This document shows positions 36,043 through 47,558 of a DNA stretch of 64,000 bases, one piece after another; within the stretch, counting starts at the first letter, position 1, and each line of letters opens with the position of its first letter. Position numbers and translations under genes: made by a program. The notes beneath the pieces are model-generated. The model saw nothing but the letters and a program-made list of their open reading frames with translations, did not search any database and had not been told where the DNA came from. The DNA is taken from the NCBI GenBank assembly GCA_036971615.1, contig JAYKKR010000009.1:1116001-1180000 (forward strand), in the 5' to 3' direction. The stretch is from Amyloporia xantha. Taxonomy: Eukaryota > Basidiomycota > Agaricomycetes > Polyporales > Adustoporiaceae.

Positions 36043-37749
36043 GAAGTACACTAGGATAGGGCGAGGACATATCCACGATGTTCCCTATAGTTATATTTGA
36101 GACTTTTTCCGTCGCTGTTCACAATCCCCGCTGTGTAAGTTTCGCTCTATGGTATGCATGTCTCGCTGCCACAAACTAAGTAGCGGCGCCAATTCTAGAC
36201 GCCCAGTGTCCACAGTCATTACCTTATGTAAGCTCGGTGACATCAACCTCTACGAGCTGACAGTGCTGTGTAGTGTTCCAATTCTTTGCCTTTATTCTCT
36301 TTCCTTCTCAGTCCCCTTCGAAAGCAATGCGTAAATCAATGGCGTCTTTGTGTGTGCCAACGACGTCCCAGTAGTACGGCTTATCAAGTCGGCTCAAGCC
36401 AATTCTTCAAACACCTACTGTATTCTTGTGCGTTTCTAGGGATATTTCAGCCTGAATTTGCAGTTCCCTAGTATTTGGTGAGCTGAACTGGGGTGCTTGC
36501 GCTATGCTGTGCCCAAATATGGCTGCGTTCACGGAGTGGACCTGTTCGTATTAACGGACTGTAGTAGTACACGCCTTACATGACCGTTTCAAGCTCGTCA
36601 GACCAGCCATCTGCTTTATTCTCCTTATGATAAATTCTGCGATGATTGCTCTGTGGACGACGGTGAACTCTTCTGTCACTCTGCCCATTCATAACGTTTG
36701 CATGCTACCAGTGGTCGGACACGCGGTGAGTAGTCAGCATTGCATACCAGATCATACATGAGCCGTTGAACTCTCCCGGATCATACTTCTCGCGACTCCT
36801 CACAAAGTCGAGTTGTCGGTTCTCCCCTCCACATGCAATCACCAGTAGGCCTGGAAACGTAGGAACGGCGGCCAGTCGCATATCCCTTCTGGCGCTGCGA
36901 TAGGCCGCCCTCAGTTTGGGCCTCCATCGCACGTTTTATCGCTGTATTTCCGTCACGTTGGAATCCATATAGGACTTATGACACTGTTTTAGATGGAATC
37001 GTTTTCCGGAGCGCATTGATTTCTTGATAAAAAATAATGTGACTTCTCGCAAAATGCCTATGAATTTAGAGCATCATCAAGTATCGAACTGCAGTACCTC
37101 CTGTAGGAAGCCAATCGGTATTGACTCATCATGCTTGTTTACATGGCTGTTGAGGCTCTGTTCAATGTGCTATGCTTTTGCGAACTGCGCCTGCGAGTCT
37201 CAGTGAAGGCACGCGTGAGTGATAACTGACCGTTGTTGGACTGCTAGGAGCCTGTCCTATCTCTGACCACCATTAGAAATTATTGTCTGCAAATGTCAGG
37301 ACGATAATTAGTGAAGCAGTCCGCATGTTATGCAGATCTTATCGCGGGGCCCGCCTCTGACTTGAAATACCGACTAGAGAATTCCAGAGGTCAGTGGATC
37401 AGTAGGTTAATGACAGAATAGTATCTTACCCATGTTCCGACTTCTGCCAGATGTCCCTTTTAGCCTGAAGTCTGAATCGAACCGATAAACCGCGCTAGGA
37501 GTTTCAAGGGATGAACAAGATGCTTTCCTGAGATCGTAAATAGATCCACACCACAAATCCTTGTGCGTGCCGATTTGCCGTTAACGAGCCATTCTCCCGG
37601 ATAAAAGGGTCTCATAGTATCGATGACGCTTAGTCGTGCCGCCATGGTGCCCGGACGTGACACCCACGCTGATAGGTTTGTAAACTCTGCATAACTCACG
37701 TCCCAGGCATACTTTAGCCTGCCACCACTTCACAACGTAGAATACCGCC
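36043..37749. other. 1.7-kb region with no gene recognised
   Basis: Only short open frames on both strands, the longest 79 codons at 37460-37699 (minus). No repeat or domain seen. Confidence 0.4.
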
Positions 37750-38900
37750 ATGGGTGACTTTGACTTGGACTCTCAACTGTCTGTTGACCAGTTTGATTTT
37801 GCAGCTGTGGTTGATGTGTCTCGAGACAAGGTAGGAGTCATGCTGGTGAGTGATCCCATTGAGCGATTGACTCGTTGTACTAAGGAGTTTTCAGGTGGGT
37901 ACCCCTCCAGACTCTCCTGGAGACAACGATTCTATCACCGCGCCAGCATCTAGCACCTTCCACCCAGGCTTACACATGGATAATTTGCTTCCTGACCTCG
38001 TACTCATATCCTCGGACAAGGTGTACTTCCACGTGCATTTCCATCGAATTCTGGACGCTTGTGACTTTGGGTTTGACTCGCTGCTGCTGCCACTTTCAGG
38101 ATCTATCGAAGTCGGTATTACACCTATAGTCGTGGTGACAGAGGCAGCGGAGATCCTGAACATCGTTGTACATACGATATACAATATATCTCCGAGCCAG
38201 TTCGCGCCCTCCTTGGAGACGCTCTCTGCCTCTCTCACTGCGCTTGCAAAATACGGAATCTCGCCACGACATTATATTGTCCCATCCACCCCGCTCTTCG
38301 CCATGCTCCTCTCTTACGCCTCCCATTTCCCTATCGACTCATATGCGCTTGCCGCCTCGTACGACCTGTATGACCTCGCAGTACTCATCTCGGCCCACTT
38401 GCTTTCCTTCTCTTTCCCATCGCTTACGGACGCCCTTGTGACCCAGATCGGCCCTGTATACCTCAAGCGTCTCGTCTTCCTCCACCACGATCGTATGTAT
38501 GCCTTGAGGAGCTTCCTGTTGCACCCACCTCGCCCACATCGGGAGACATTCCAATGCGACGGCAAGCAGAAACTAACGCGTGCGTGGGCACTTGCCTCTG
38601 CGCACCTCGTGTGGGATGCAACACCGAGTGAGTAGCTTTGGCGCTCGTTACTGTAATCTAGGGGAGAGCCTGCTGACTCGCCGCGTTCCAGGTTTGTCGA
38701 CACATCTTCTACAAGCTGCTCTTCAACCACTCGAGAAAGGCCTAACGTGTAATCTGTGCAAGCAAGCACTCTTTGATAGGATAGCATTGTTGGTCTCTGA
38801 GTGGGCAGCCGTGAAGGTACGTAATTTTGTGTAAACGTCATATGAGGTCGAAAGTTGAGTTGAAATTTGACTTGACAAACGTTATTAGAGAACAATCTAA
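37750..38900 (+). CDS. BTB/POZ-domain protein
   Basis: Inferred join(37750..37830,37895..38627,38692..38816,38889..38900), 316 aa; the last three-codon exon is less certain. After a short acidic N-terminus, PDLVLISSDKVYFHVHFHRI opens a BTB/POZ fold, followed by VVVTEAAEILNIVVHTIYN and the helical YALAASYDLYDLAVLISAH. This arrangement is common in large families of basidiomycete BTB proteins. BTB domains mediate dimerisation or binding to cullin ligases; no second domain is present. A C-terminal CNLCKQALFDR pair of cysteines is notable. Confidence 0.75.
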
Positions 38901-39229
38901 TTAGTGAGTATGAGAGTACTTCGATAGTATAGATAATGTCTTATTCAAAGTGTATCCCTAGTGTATATTTCCGGTACTAGCCCAAGATACTCCACTCTCG
39001 TCATATCCTACATCACTCGATATCCTTGTGTACACTTTCTCACCCGTAAAATCTATGTACAGGCAACACCCGCCCAACGGGCCGCTACCGTCCAACGGGT
39101 CGACTGCCTGTTTTGGTAATGCCAGAACAGACGCCCAACTCAGCGATTGCCGTAGCAGCGCAATTATTTTGCCTTGCGAGGTATTAATGTGGATGGAATG
39201 ACAGTAGAACTAAGTTTATACACACTACT

Positions 39230-39562
39230 ATGTGCCAATGGTCTGTCATGCTCACAGTAAACTGCAGCAATCCCATCGTAATCTGCATAACCGACAAGCT
39301 GCTATGGCGGAACAAACCACCAAAGCCAAAGCCTGCGTCCAAACAACCAGTCCCTGAACAGATCTCCTACACAATCCAGCGCGATGAAACGATGACCATC
39401 ACAGAGCTCAGATGGCTCCGAGACAAAATCTCAGATTCCGGAAAGGGCGAGATACGGCGCAAAGCAACTTTGAAGAAAGTCAAGGAGCTAATGATAGGTA
39501 ACCCGACCCAGACGTTGCCTGACTCGGAAAGCAAAGAAGAGGGTATGGAGACTGATGATTAG
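39230..39562 (+). CDS. Basic/acidic 110-aa frame inside the TA element
   Basis: The frame begins MCQWSVMLTVNCSNPIV and contains a Lys/Pro-rich stretch, then TITELRWLRDKISDSGKGE and an acidic end, SKEEGMETDD. No known domain seen. It may be the C-terminal remnant of the element's transposase, since pogo-like proteins often end in charged tails, but that is inference from position only. Stop at 39562, before the inserted MITE. Confidence 0.35.
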   Translation: MCQWSVMLTVNCSNPIVICITDKLLWRNKPPKPKPASKQPVPEQISYTIQRDETMTITELRWLRDKISDSGKGEIRRKATLKKVKELMIGNPTQTLPDSESKEEGMETDD

Positions 39563-39664
39563 CAAATAGGCTCATTGTTAGACATTGTACACTCATGTTA
39601 TACGAACAGTCATTGTTAGACATTCTATTGCTCCTGACTACGACACTCTTTAGCGGCGTTCGAC

Positions 39665-40084
39665 AGGACCCCGGCTAATCCCCCAGGAGCCTCGATGCCT
39701 AAAAGTCCGAAAATGGGGGTCGAGGACCCAAAATGTTCGATACAAAATGTCCGAAAAGGGGGTCAAAGGGGCGGCATGTTAGATGCTATTTTGGCCCGAA
39801 AAGACCCCTTCCAGGCTGAGGTCCGATCCGGAAGGGGTCCGAAACGTCCGTTTAGGGGTCTATCGGACGGTATCCCACGTGGATTGCCCGCAAATGGACT
39901 GAACTTCCGGGCAGTGCCGGCGCCGTAGGCGCCGGGAAATTCGGGCGACGTTCGATCCTTTCTGGGTCCGAAAATCGAACCAAACGCTTGAGGTTCGATC
40001 TTTTTTGTCCGAATCAGGCAACATCTCTAGGTCCGAAAGTGGGTCTCCAGGGATCGAGGCTCTAGGGGGATTAGCCGGGGTCCT
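39665..40084. mobile_element. GTCCGAAA-repeat MITE, copy B (8-bp target duplication)
   Basis: The ends AGGACCCCGGCTAATCCCCC and its near-complement are flanked by an exact 8-bp duplication CGTTCGAC (39657-39664 and 40085-40092). At least six GTCCGAAA/GTCCGAAT motifs occur within 420 bases. It is the same family as copy A at 16622-17386, with better preserved ends, and is inserted inside the TA-flanked transposon, giving a nested order of insertion. Confidence 0.85.
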
Positions 40085-40363
40085 CGTTCGACCCAGCGTT
40101 GGGCTGGGCGTCTGTTCTGGCATTACCAAAACAGGCAGTCGACCCGTTGGACGGTAGCGGCCCGTTGGGCGGGTGTTGCCTGTAGCTTGTATCTCTTATG
40201 CATTGACATGGTCAGGATCCATATTGTCCCAATCGTGTGATAATAAAACACACCTTGCACAATGCTCGACCATTTCACATGTCATACTTCGTGATATTCT
40301 TTTCTAACATATTCCCTGCCAAATGTTGACTGTGTTGTTCTTTCAACGAGGAGATTGTTGGAC

Positions 40364-42041
40364 TTACGCAAGCTCAAAATCTGGATGATCTTCGGTCAAT
40401 GATCCATGGCTGAGCGGTGCCCCTATACTGCCCAGAAATGTGCTTGTGTATTGAAGACTAGAAGTATCCAACTGTGAAAGGCAACTATATGCCGAAGTGG
40501 TGTCGACGGAGGGTGGAATACGGTCTTCCATTTCTCCGCAAGAGGTCACTTGACGGAGGTTTAGAATGAAGCGGGAGACGATTATTGAAGATAATCTATT
40601 GCAAGATGACAAACTCAAAATGAATCGATATCCGAGGCAAGAGAAGGCAAAATACACACGGCGTGATGAAATAGCCAACGAAGTTCGAGAATGTCTGCAA
40701 AATTGCCTGATTATTGCGATGACAACATGAGCCCTAGCGGATGCGGCCTACGTTGGTTAGAAATAAGGCCATGTCAACGCAATTGAGGAATAGTAGAACG
40801 CTAATGTATAGCTGATTAAAAGCGTGGTTTGTGAGAGTGGAGTCTGCCCTCAAACGCACATGAAATACAAGGCACCTGTAAACGGAAGAGCTCATTAGGG
40901 ATTGAAGTATCCTAGAACATGACTGAAACACTGCGTTACCATCTCTGAGGAACAAAATGAAGAGCGACGACAGGCGTCGATTCACCAGTCCTCGTGCGTT
41001 CTGAAACTTGCGAATGGAGAAGTAGGTCACAGCAAGGACAACAATGTCCGATATAATGCTGCAGGTGCGTGTCGCGATAGCTACTACATAATGAGCCGAG
41101 TCAGAACATCCATGTGCAAGGCAGGATTGGAATTAACATAGCAGTACGTCTACACAATGTGCTTCAGTACTCGCGAATAGGAAAACAGGGCGCGATTTGA
41201 CGAACTTCATGGAAGAGGTAGGTGACACCGTTGTATTTGACGAGCATACATTGCCAATAAGTGGAAGCGTCACCACAATCCATGATACTGTAATGTCATA
41301 GAACTTCTGGGATATCAGATCTGCTTTCTGACAAAATGTGAAAGGGCTACGGACCGTATTCGTGGCTACAGGCACCAATCCTAATGACAGTGAGAGACAA
41401 GCCAGGTAAAAGTTGCGATCACTGATGGCATAAACGCGTAGCGCAGAGAAGACTGTACGTGAACGACCATGAGCATCCGCACCTAAGCGTAAAATCACTG
41501 GTGTGTCTGATGACTCACATGCCCACACGGTATACAAGACGATCAAGCAAATCTCATTCAATATACTTGATACTTTGCAGCTGCCGACGTGAACGCTCGA
41601 GTCAACTGCGTCATGATTGCATATTCTGACGTCTCATACCTCTAAGCGCAGGTCAGACTAAAGTAAATGATTGGTAAAAAGAGGACTTACTGAGTTTGTG
41701 ACCGCGAGAACAAATGGCGAGAGAGTCACCAATGCCCATGCAAGTAAGATATATCGATTGACATAAAATAGGACTGTAGCGCTGGTCAGTCTCGTACACC
41801 ACACGAAGCGGATTTCCTGGGCAATCGTTGCCACATGTTCATACAGGATCAGGACTAGATACGTTGTGAGTATGCACAATCAAACAACCATGTCATGGCG
41901 CCCACCAATCACGGCTGTCGAATAGTAGTTTGCAGCCAACCTGAATGTGATGTGAGTATCAACATAACTTCATCTACGAGCGAATACTGACAACTCCATG
42001 GTAACAGCTGCCAGTTCCATATTTGCATCCGCCGAGGACAT
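40364..42041 (-). CDS. DUF6533 multi-span membrane protein, copy 1
   Basis: Several hydrophobic spans, about 330 aa. Exons resolved from the start: 41992-42041, 41906-41940, 41691-41854, 41640-41641 (2 nt), 41519-41580, with the next opening near 41491. Signature blocks: VLILYEHVATIAQEIRFVW, LFYVNRYILLAWAL, then FSALRVYAISDRNFYLACL and LGLVPVATN. The C-terminus carries ISRFILNLRQ-like sequence and FLGSIGAPLSHGS, shared with the other copies. The family is large in mushrooms and looks receptor-like, but no ligand is known. Later exons (40700-41300) are visible as hydrophobic frames but not every junction was fixed. No disabling mutation found. Confidence 0.8.
41640..41641 (-). other. Inferred 2-nt microexon (AG) in DUF6533 copy 1
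   Basis: On the minus strand the order is donor GTAAGT (41690), 49-nt intron, acceptor TTAG, AG, donor GTATGA, 59-nt intron, acceptor GCAG, then C-TGC-AAA. AG+C gives Ser. Without these two bases the exons on either side are out of frame. Confidence 0.75.
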
Positions 42042-43317
42042 TTCGCTGACTATGGGTGATAGATGCCGGAAAGTGAAGGGAGGATTTCTGTCATCTCGGC
42101 TGTCAGAATTATATTCTCTCTGAATACTGTCGCCATGTCCAGAATCAGATCCAGAATCTGGCAGACGGCATGACAGACACAGTATTGAGGCGCCTGGAAT
42201 AAGGTGAATGCCTCAAAATACCTCGCAATGGATTTGTCGGATGCGGATAGATCATCTATGATTTCTCAGTCTAGCAGTGAAGGCGCATGATACCAACGCT
42301 AAAAATCATTGCTAGCCCAACGGTGATTGCCAGTGAAAACTTCCGATTGGACTCACAGGACTACTATCCCAGGAGTAGTAATAGTGGTCTCCGTCGCTCG
42401 GGTTTATGACCACATGGTCGCACAGCCTCCCAAGCTCAGCCTACCAACGAGCCATCCACATGGAAGGATTCATAGATGACCACATGCTATATGACACCCT
42501 TGTTAAGATATCATGCATATGTCGATCAGACAGTTTTCCACAAAATGATCAATCATCGAGCCAGAAATGACGTAAAGATAACAAAAGCTGCCTTTGCAAG
42601 TCAAAGTTGACAAGGTTTCTCGAAAGGACCGAGGTACAGCACGCAAAGGAATTCAATGCTAGCTGACCACTTCTGGCAATCACGTAAACAAATGGCTGAG
42701 ATAAATGTGGAATGAAACGTAGCTGAAAGGAATCCTTTCATATAGCGAACTTGAAATCTGACAAGCCGATTGCACTGCACGACATCCTTGTTCAAATTGG
42801 AAGACACACAGCCACGCCGTAATCACGGCATAGCATCAGTGCGGCGTGCGCTGATGGACTTTGCCCTTGTCGAAGTAGATAAGCAGATGGAAGCTCATCT
42901 GGTGCTTCGCGCCTAGATGCTAGATGGTCGTGATTATCTTTTGATACGGAAAGGAGACGGCGGATACTAGCAGTGTATCCGACAGTGGACGAAGGGAGAC
43001 GTACTGCATGCATAGTGGCATAGCCTCTTGATCGGTCTGTACAGGTATCTACGAATACCAAACCGAACACATAGCCCTGTTGTACTCCTAGCATCAGCTT
43101 CGTGTTGTAGATCACTCCCACTACCACCGCCCGGTGAAGGTTTCGGCGCAATGCATATCTTGGATGTGGTCGCTGCACAACCTGTCCTCAGAGGTTCAAA
43201 GCGTGATCCTATCAGCACTGGAGGTCTTCTAATCCGAGTCAATGTGCACCCACTCAAACACACATTTATCACTTCTCGTTAACCAGGATGGGGTCCAAGC
43301 CCCAATCCATATTCCTC
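42042..43317. other. Spacer between DUF6533 copies 1 and 2
   Basis: 1.3 kb. A 128-codon minus frame at 42792-43178 has no recognisable family and I leave it uncalled. It includes the promoter of copy 1. Confidence 0.35.
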
Positions 43318-45045
43318 CTACTGTGACGACGCACCACAGCATCCGCTCAGACCGGCAACACCATTTTCTAGACCCGACTCAGGCTCGGCTTCTGACTCGA
43401 CGCTTTGTTCAGTGATCGATTCATAGCTGAGGGGCGCCCCGATACTTCCCACAAACGTACTTGTATATTGCTGGTAGGACGTCTGTAGATCTGGAGGGCC
43501 GGTATATCCTGAACCTAGGAAGAGATGGCCACTATCCTCCATCTCCAAGGAAGAAGACAGGGGAATCTGACGGAGGTTCAAGAGGAAACGAGAGATCAGG
43601 ATTGATGATATTCTGCAGCGGGATAAGAGTACCCTTGTCAGTCGATCTCAAGCGAGAGTTACAAGAGACCACGCACGGCGATATAAAGGCAGTAACTGTA
43701 TATTGAAATGTCTGAGGATCTGTGGTCAGCAAGGTCACATTACAAGATGTCAAATCTGCGGACATTCGTAAGACGCAAAGATATATCAAGGCAGTTTAGA
43801 AGCAGCAGCATGCTAATCCGTGGAGAAATTGAGATAATGCTTCTCATGAGCAGAATTTCGATTCAGACATACACAAAGTATAATGTTCCTGCAGGAATAA
43901 ATGTCTCGTTAAAACAAGTATCTCGCCTGATGAGAGGCAATCATACCATCTCTCTGGAAGACTGTGAAGAGCGCTGTCAGGCCCTCCATTCCCGGAGGCG
44001 TATGCACTCTGGAACTTGGATGCGCCGGCCCAAGTGATAATAAGGACAGCGAGGTCCGATAATATGCTACATGCACGGCCAGTAACAGCTACTGCAGACG
44101 AAGGAAAGTCAATTTCATACGCGAGTAATCAAACGCTGGCTGATGTACGTCTGCAAAATGTTAACTCGGTATTGAATAGCATTTGGAACCTGCATGCACG
44201 CACTTAAGAGTTGTGGACTGAGATAGTGTAGTTGTTGTTGAATAATCGCTGTTCCATATTTGGATAATGGATGTCGTTGTATAGAAGAACTATGGGAAGG
44301 TTAGCGAGGGATCCTCATTCGACTGGAGCAAAAAACAAATACAGACGAAGGTTGCCCCGACAGGTACGAGTCCAAGAATGAGCGATGATAAAGTTAGGGG
44401 CCAGCGGCGACCACCAATTGCATGCACACGAAGAGCGGAGAACACTGGTTAATCACGGGCACGCGATGTGAGGGTAGTAGTAACAAAATAGAACCAATTG
44501 CTGACCTGCCCATAGTGCAAGCAAAATGACTGATGCCGCTTCAGTCAGCACAATCACTATCGTATTGCTATATACGCAATAATGAGTTTAAGTCGTGAAA
44601 AAAATTATCGCTGTTTGACACCTCTGTGTGAACAACGAATCAAGACACGAATGCAATACGAAACAGATAGACGCACTATTTTCGCGCTCGGGGAGGATAC
44701 TGCCACAATGGTGAGCAAACCCCATGCGAGCACTGTATAACGATTGATGTAGAATAAAAGCGTGACACATGTCAGCCTCGTGCGCCAGATGACCCGGACT
44801 TCTTCAATTATTGTCGTCAGATGTTCATATAGGACTAAGACTAAAACAAGAGTATGTCGACTTCAACCACAGGCTATATGAACCAGCCATTCAAGCACTG
44901 ACCAGATACGCTTAAGTCGCAGTAATTTGCCGTTGCTCTGTGCGTAGTGCGAACATCAGGATTCTATGTTATGCCATGATAAATTAACGACTGACATATT
45001 CTGTAGTTCGGCACCGATAGCCGAGGCATTGGAGTCTAAAGACAT
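43318..45045 (-). CDS. DUF6533 multi-span membrane protein, copy 2
   Basis: Exons resolved: 44996-45045, 44903-44937, 44677-44840, 44622-44623 (2 nt), 44506-44567, with the next from about 44457. Lengths 50, 35, 164, 2, 62 are identical to copy 1. Blocks: VLVLYEHLTTIIEEVRVIW, LLFYINRYTVLAWGLLTI, VFSALRVHAIGGRRWPLTL, LILGLVPVGAT, and a C-terminal MNLRQIPLSSSLEME with TFVGSIGAPLSYES. The tandem arrangement and identical splicing show it is a duplicate of copy 1. Middle exons between 43600 and 44330 are only partly resolved, so an undetected lesion there cannot be excluded. Confidence 0.75.
44622..44623 (-). other. Inferred 2-nt microexon (AG) in DUF6533 copy 2
   Basis: Minus-strand order: donor GTGCGT (44676), 53-nt intron, ACACAG, AG, donor GTGTCA, 54-nt intron, TATATAG, then C-AAT-ACG. 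AG+C restores Ser and the frame into TEAASVILLALWA. Confidence 0.75.
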
Positions 45046-45952
45046 TGAGTCGTCCTGACACTATGCGTTGAGGTCAAAAGTTGTAACGTAGTTGAACATC
45101 TTGCTCAGGCCTTCCGCTGGACTTCTTATTCGCATGGCGGTCGAGGCACCATATCATCCACGCTCCCAGAACCAGTGGTCAATGCCATGATCATCATTGA
45201 GAACAGGCACAGCCTTAACATAGGATATGCCATAGATGTTCTCGGGCGGCCATGACAATCGTGCTATTGAACAATCGTGTTATTGACCAGATCCAATAGG
45301 AAAGAAGGGCCTGAGGCCGAGGGTTACGAAGTCCTGTCCAATCTGAATGTTTCTCAAACCAGATTAATCGGGTCAATCGGACTCTGCGCTGTGACCAGAA
45401 GAACAACGAGGTGTCGGTAAGAATACAAAACATAGGCACATGCAACTGCGGAATGTCGATACGGCCGGACCAGTATGAACGTCAGAGCTTAAGTACCATT
45501 CTTCCGAAGCAGGGCGTGAACGCACACCACGCAGTGTCTGATCGAATGGACAGCAGACACGTTTCATCTCGAAAGGAAATGCCTCGATCATGCATCCCGA
45601 GTGAAAGCTGATCTCAATACCACTTCTATATCGATAAGTCTGTCAGTATTAATACGGTGTGGGAACATGGCCGTGACGTGCCCAAGGAGAACGGAAGTGA
45701 ATCACCGGAGAAAGTTGCACAGCTCTGATCATCACGAGTACAGGAAACAAAGATATCCATAGATAGATGGTAGAATTCTCGTTGTCAACGGTCATTGAAC
45801 CTGTGCATATAGATGATAGAGAATGTACATAAGGTTGAGCATATTTCATAGTTTGGCATGATGACTCCATCCGAGATGCTGCTTGAACACGCATCACCCC
45901 TGCCATCGTATACCAGCCCATTCAACATGAACACCCCCTGAACCGGAAATAC
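45046..45952. other. 0.9 kb, no gene resolved
   Basis: Minus frames of up to 90 codons (45649-45921, with a hydrophobic STIYLWISLFPVLVMI) may be part of another membrane protein gene, but no start or splice path is convincing. Confidence 0.3.
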
Positions 45953-47558
45953 TCATAGACTTCCCGCGCTACGCTGATGCTTTCCGCCGCCGCCAGCAAC
46001 TTGTTCGGCAGGAGTCACAGGCTGCTTGTCAGCTGGAGGAGAAGGAGCATGCTTCTGTAAACAGTGCCAAAACCACCTCTTTCGAGCCTCTGAAGTATGA
46101 CCGCACTTCCAACATCCTTGAGACTTACCCATGTCACAATCCCTGAAAAGTATTCAGACTGTCAGCTCGGAGGAAGATGTTGATAATAATGGTAATTTAC
46201 CATCTGTGGTGTGGTAGATTAGCCGGTCTGTCGAACGAAGAACGGCGATGGAATGGACTGCGCAGGGGCGCTAGGGTGATTCGGTCTGGATTGAGCGGAG
46301 ATGGTACATAGAGCGGGCCGATAAAACATGAGTCATTTCCGTGTTCTCTGCTCGACTTAACCTGTGGCACCGAACGTTCTGATGCCGCTGATCCCCCGAC
46401 CTTTTGCGAACGCGAGCGCCCACGCGCCTTCTCGGCGGTATGTCTCAGTGCATCCGCCACAGCACTTGGTGATGTGCTGGAGAAGGTGTTATTCCGACTG
46501 GCGGGTACTGGGGGAGCGGCCGGCTGACTATCCACAACAGCGGACATGTGTGGCATGCGTTCCCATCCTATCGGCTTCGGCGCGACAAGTGGCATGCCAG
46601 TGGAAACACTCCGCGCTCGTGAGCGCGCTCCCGAGTGGCCTTTGGAAGACAGATGTTCCGGAGAATCATGAAACAGCTCCGAGACCTCTGAGAATGCTGC
46701 CGAGACAGAGTGTGAAACAGGAGAGTTCGAAGAGCGCCGAGACGAATTGGGCGACGGAGAGACAGACATCAGCTCAGCAGGTGGCGTGTGTATTCTATGG
46801 GAGCGTGGCGGCTGTGGCGCAGGACGAAGATGGCCAATGAAAAGAGGATGGCCTCGGGTGTCCGGTGAATTGCTGACCCGTACTTGTCCAGAAAGAGCAG
46901 AATCCGGCGACCGAGTATAGTCACGGCCGTTCCGAGAACCTGTCTCCGAGTGCGACTGAGACCGGCGATGTTCAGAATGTACACGTGGTTCCTGATCATA
47001 GATGGAGCGACCGGTGTTGGCAAAAACAGAACTTTCGTGACTTGATGTACTTCTCCCGCGCATAGCCTTGGGTACATAGGGAGCCTCATGGCCCGCTTGG
47101 AATGGTGTAGCAGGTAACAAGAACGGCGGCACTGAATCCTGAGCCGTTTCAAACCAAGACGCTTGTGTTCCAGCAGGGATCTGCTCCTTTATTTCCTCGT
47201 CCCATTGAGCGGACTGCAGTGGAATAGAGGTGCTATTAGCTCTTGGTCTGTTAGCCGGTCTTGATGCTGAGGACATAATATCAATAAAGCTCTGAAACGG
47301 AGGAAGGCGCGTAGGTTCAGAAGCAGGAGCAGCAACAAGAGCAGGAACAGAGAGAGCAGCAGCAGCAGGAACAGAATCGGCGACGTTCAGACCCTCCTCA
47401 ATCGCCTGGGTACTCGCAAGCTTCGGGCGTGGCAGACTGCGGAACGGCTGTGGCGGAGACATAGGTGGCGGAGCGCGTTTGACAGACAAAAGAGGCGCAC
47501 CGGGGCACGGAATGTTCTCTTGATCGTCGGGTGGATTGGGTGGCGGAGGCGAAGACAT
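45953..47558 (-). CDS. Ser/Pro-rich protein with short C-terminal Cys/His motif
   Basis: Inferred complement(join(45953..46142,46201..47558)), 515 aa from Met 47558 (MSSPPPPNPPDD); the frame is open to 47714 but this Met opens a more typical start. Nearly the whole protein is low-complexity Ser/Pro/Arg sequence, predicted disordered, with many Arg-Ser and Ser-Pro pairs that could be phosphorylated. The second exon adds GCWKCGHTSEARKRWFWHC followed by LQKH, a possible single zinc-binding knuckle (C-x2-C ... C-x3-H). No named family recognised. Confidence 0.7.

Larger units (their letters stand above)
39060..40182. mobile_element. 1.1-kb TA-flanked transposon with 78-bp perfect inverted repeats
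   Basis: 39060-39137 and 40105-40182 are perfect inverted copies beginning CAGGCAACACCCGCCC. TA flanks both ends (39058-39059 and 40183-40184), the target choice of Tc1/mariner/pogo elements. Inside are a 110-codon frame (39230-39562) and an inserted MITE (39665-40084). Without the insertion the element would be about 700 bp, too short for a whole transposase, so it is internally deleted or non-autonomous. Confidence 0.85.

Noticed and set aside
46364..46840. 158-codon plus frame opposite the Ser/Pro-rich gene
   Set aside because: Antisense shadow of a low-complexity coding exon.
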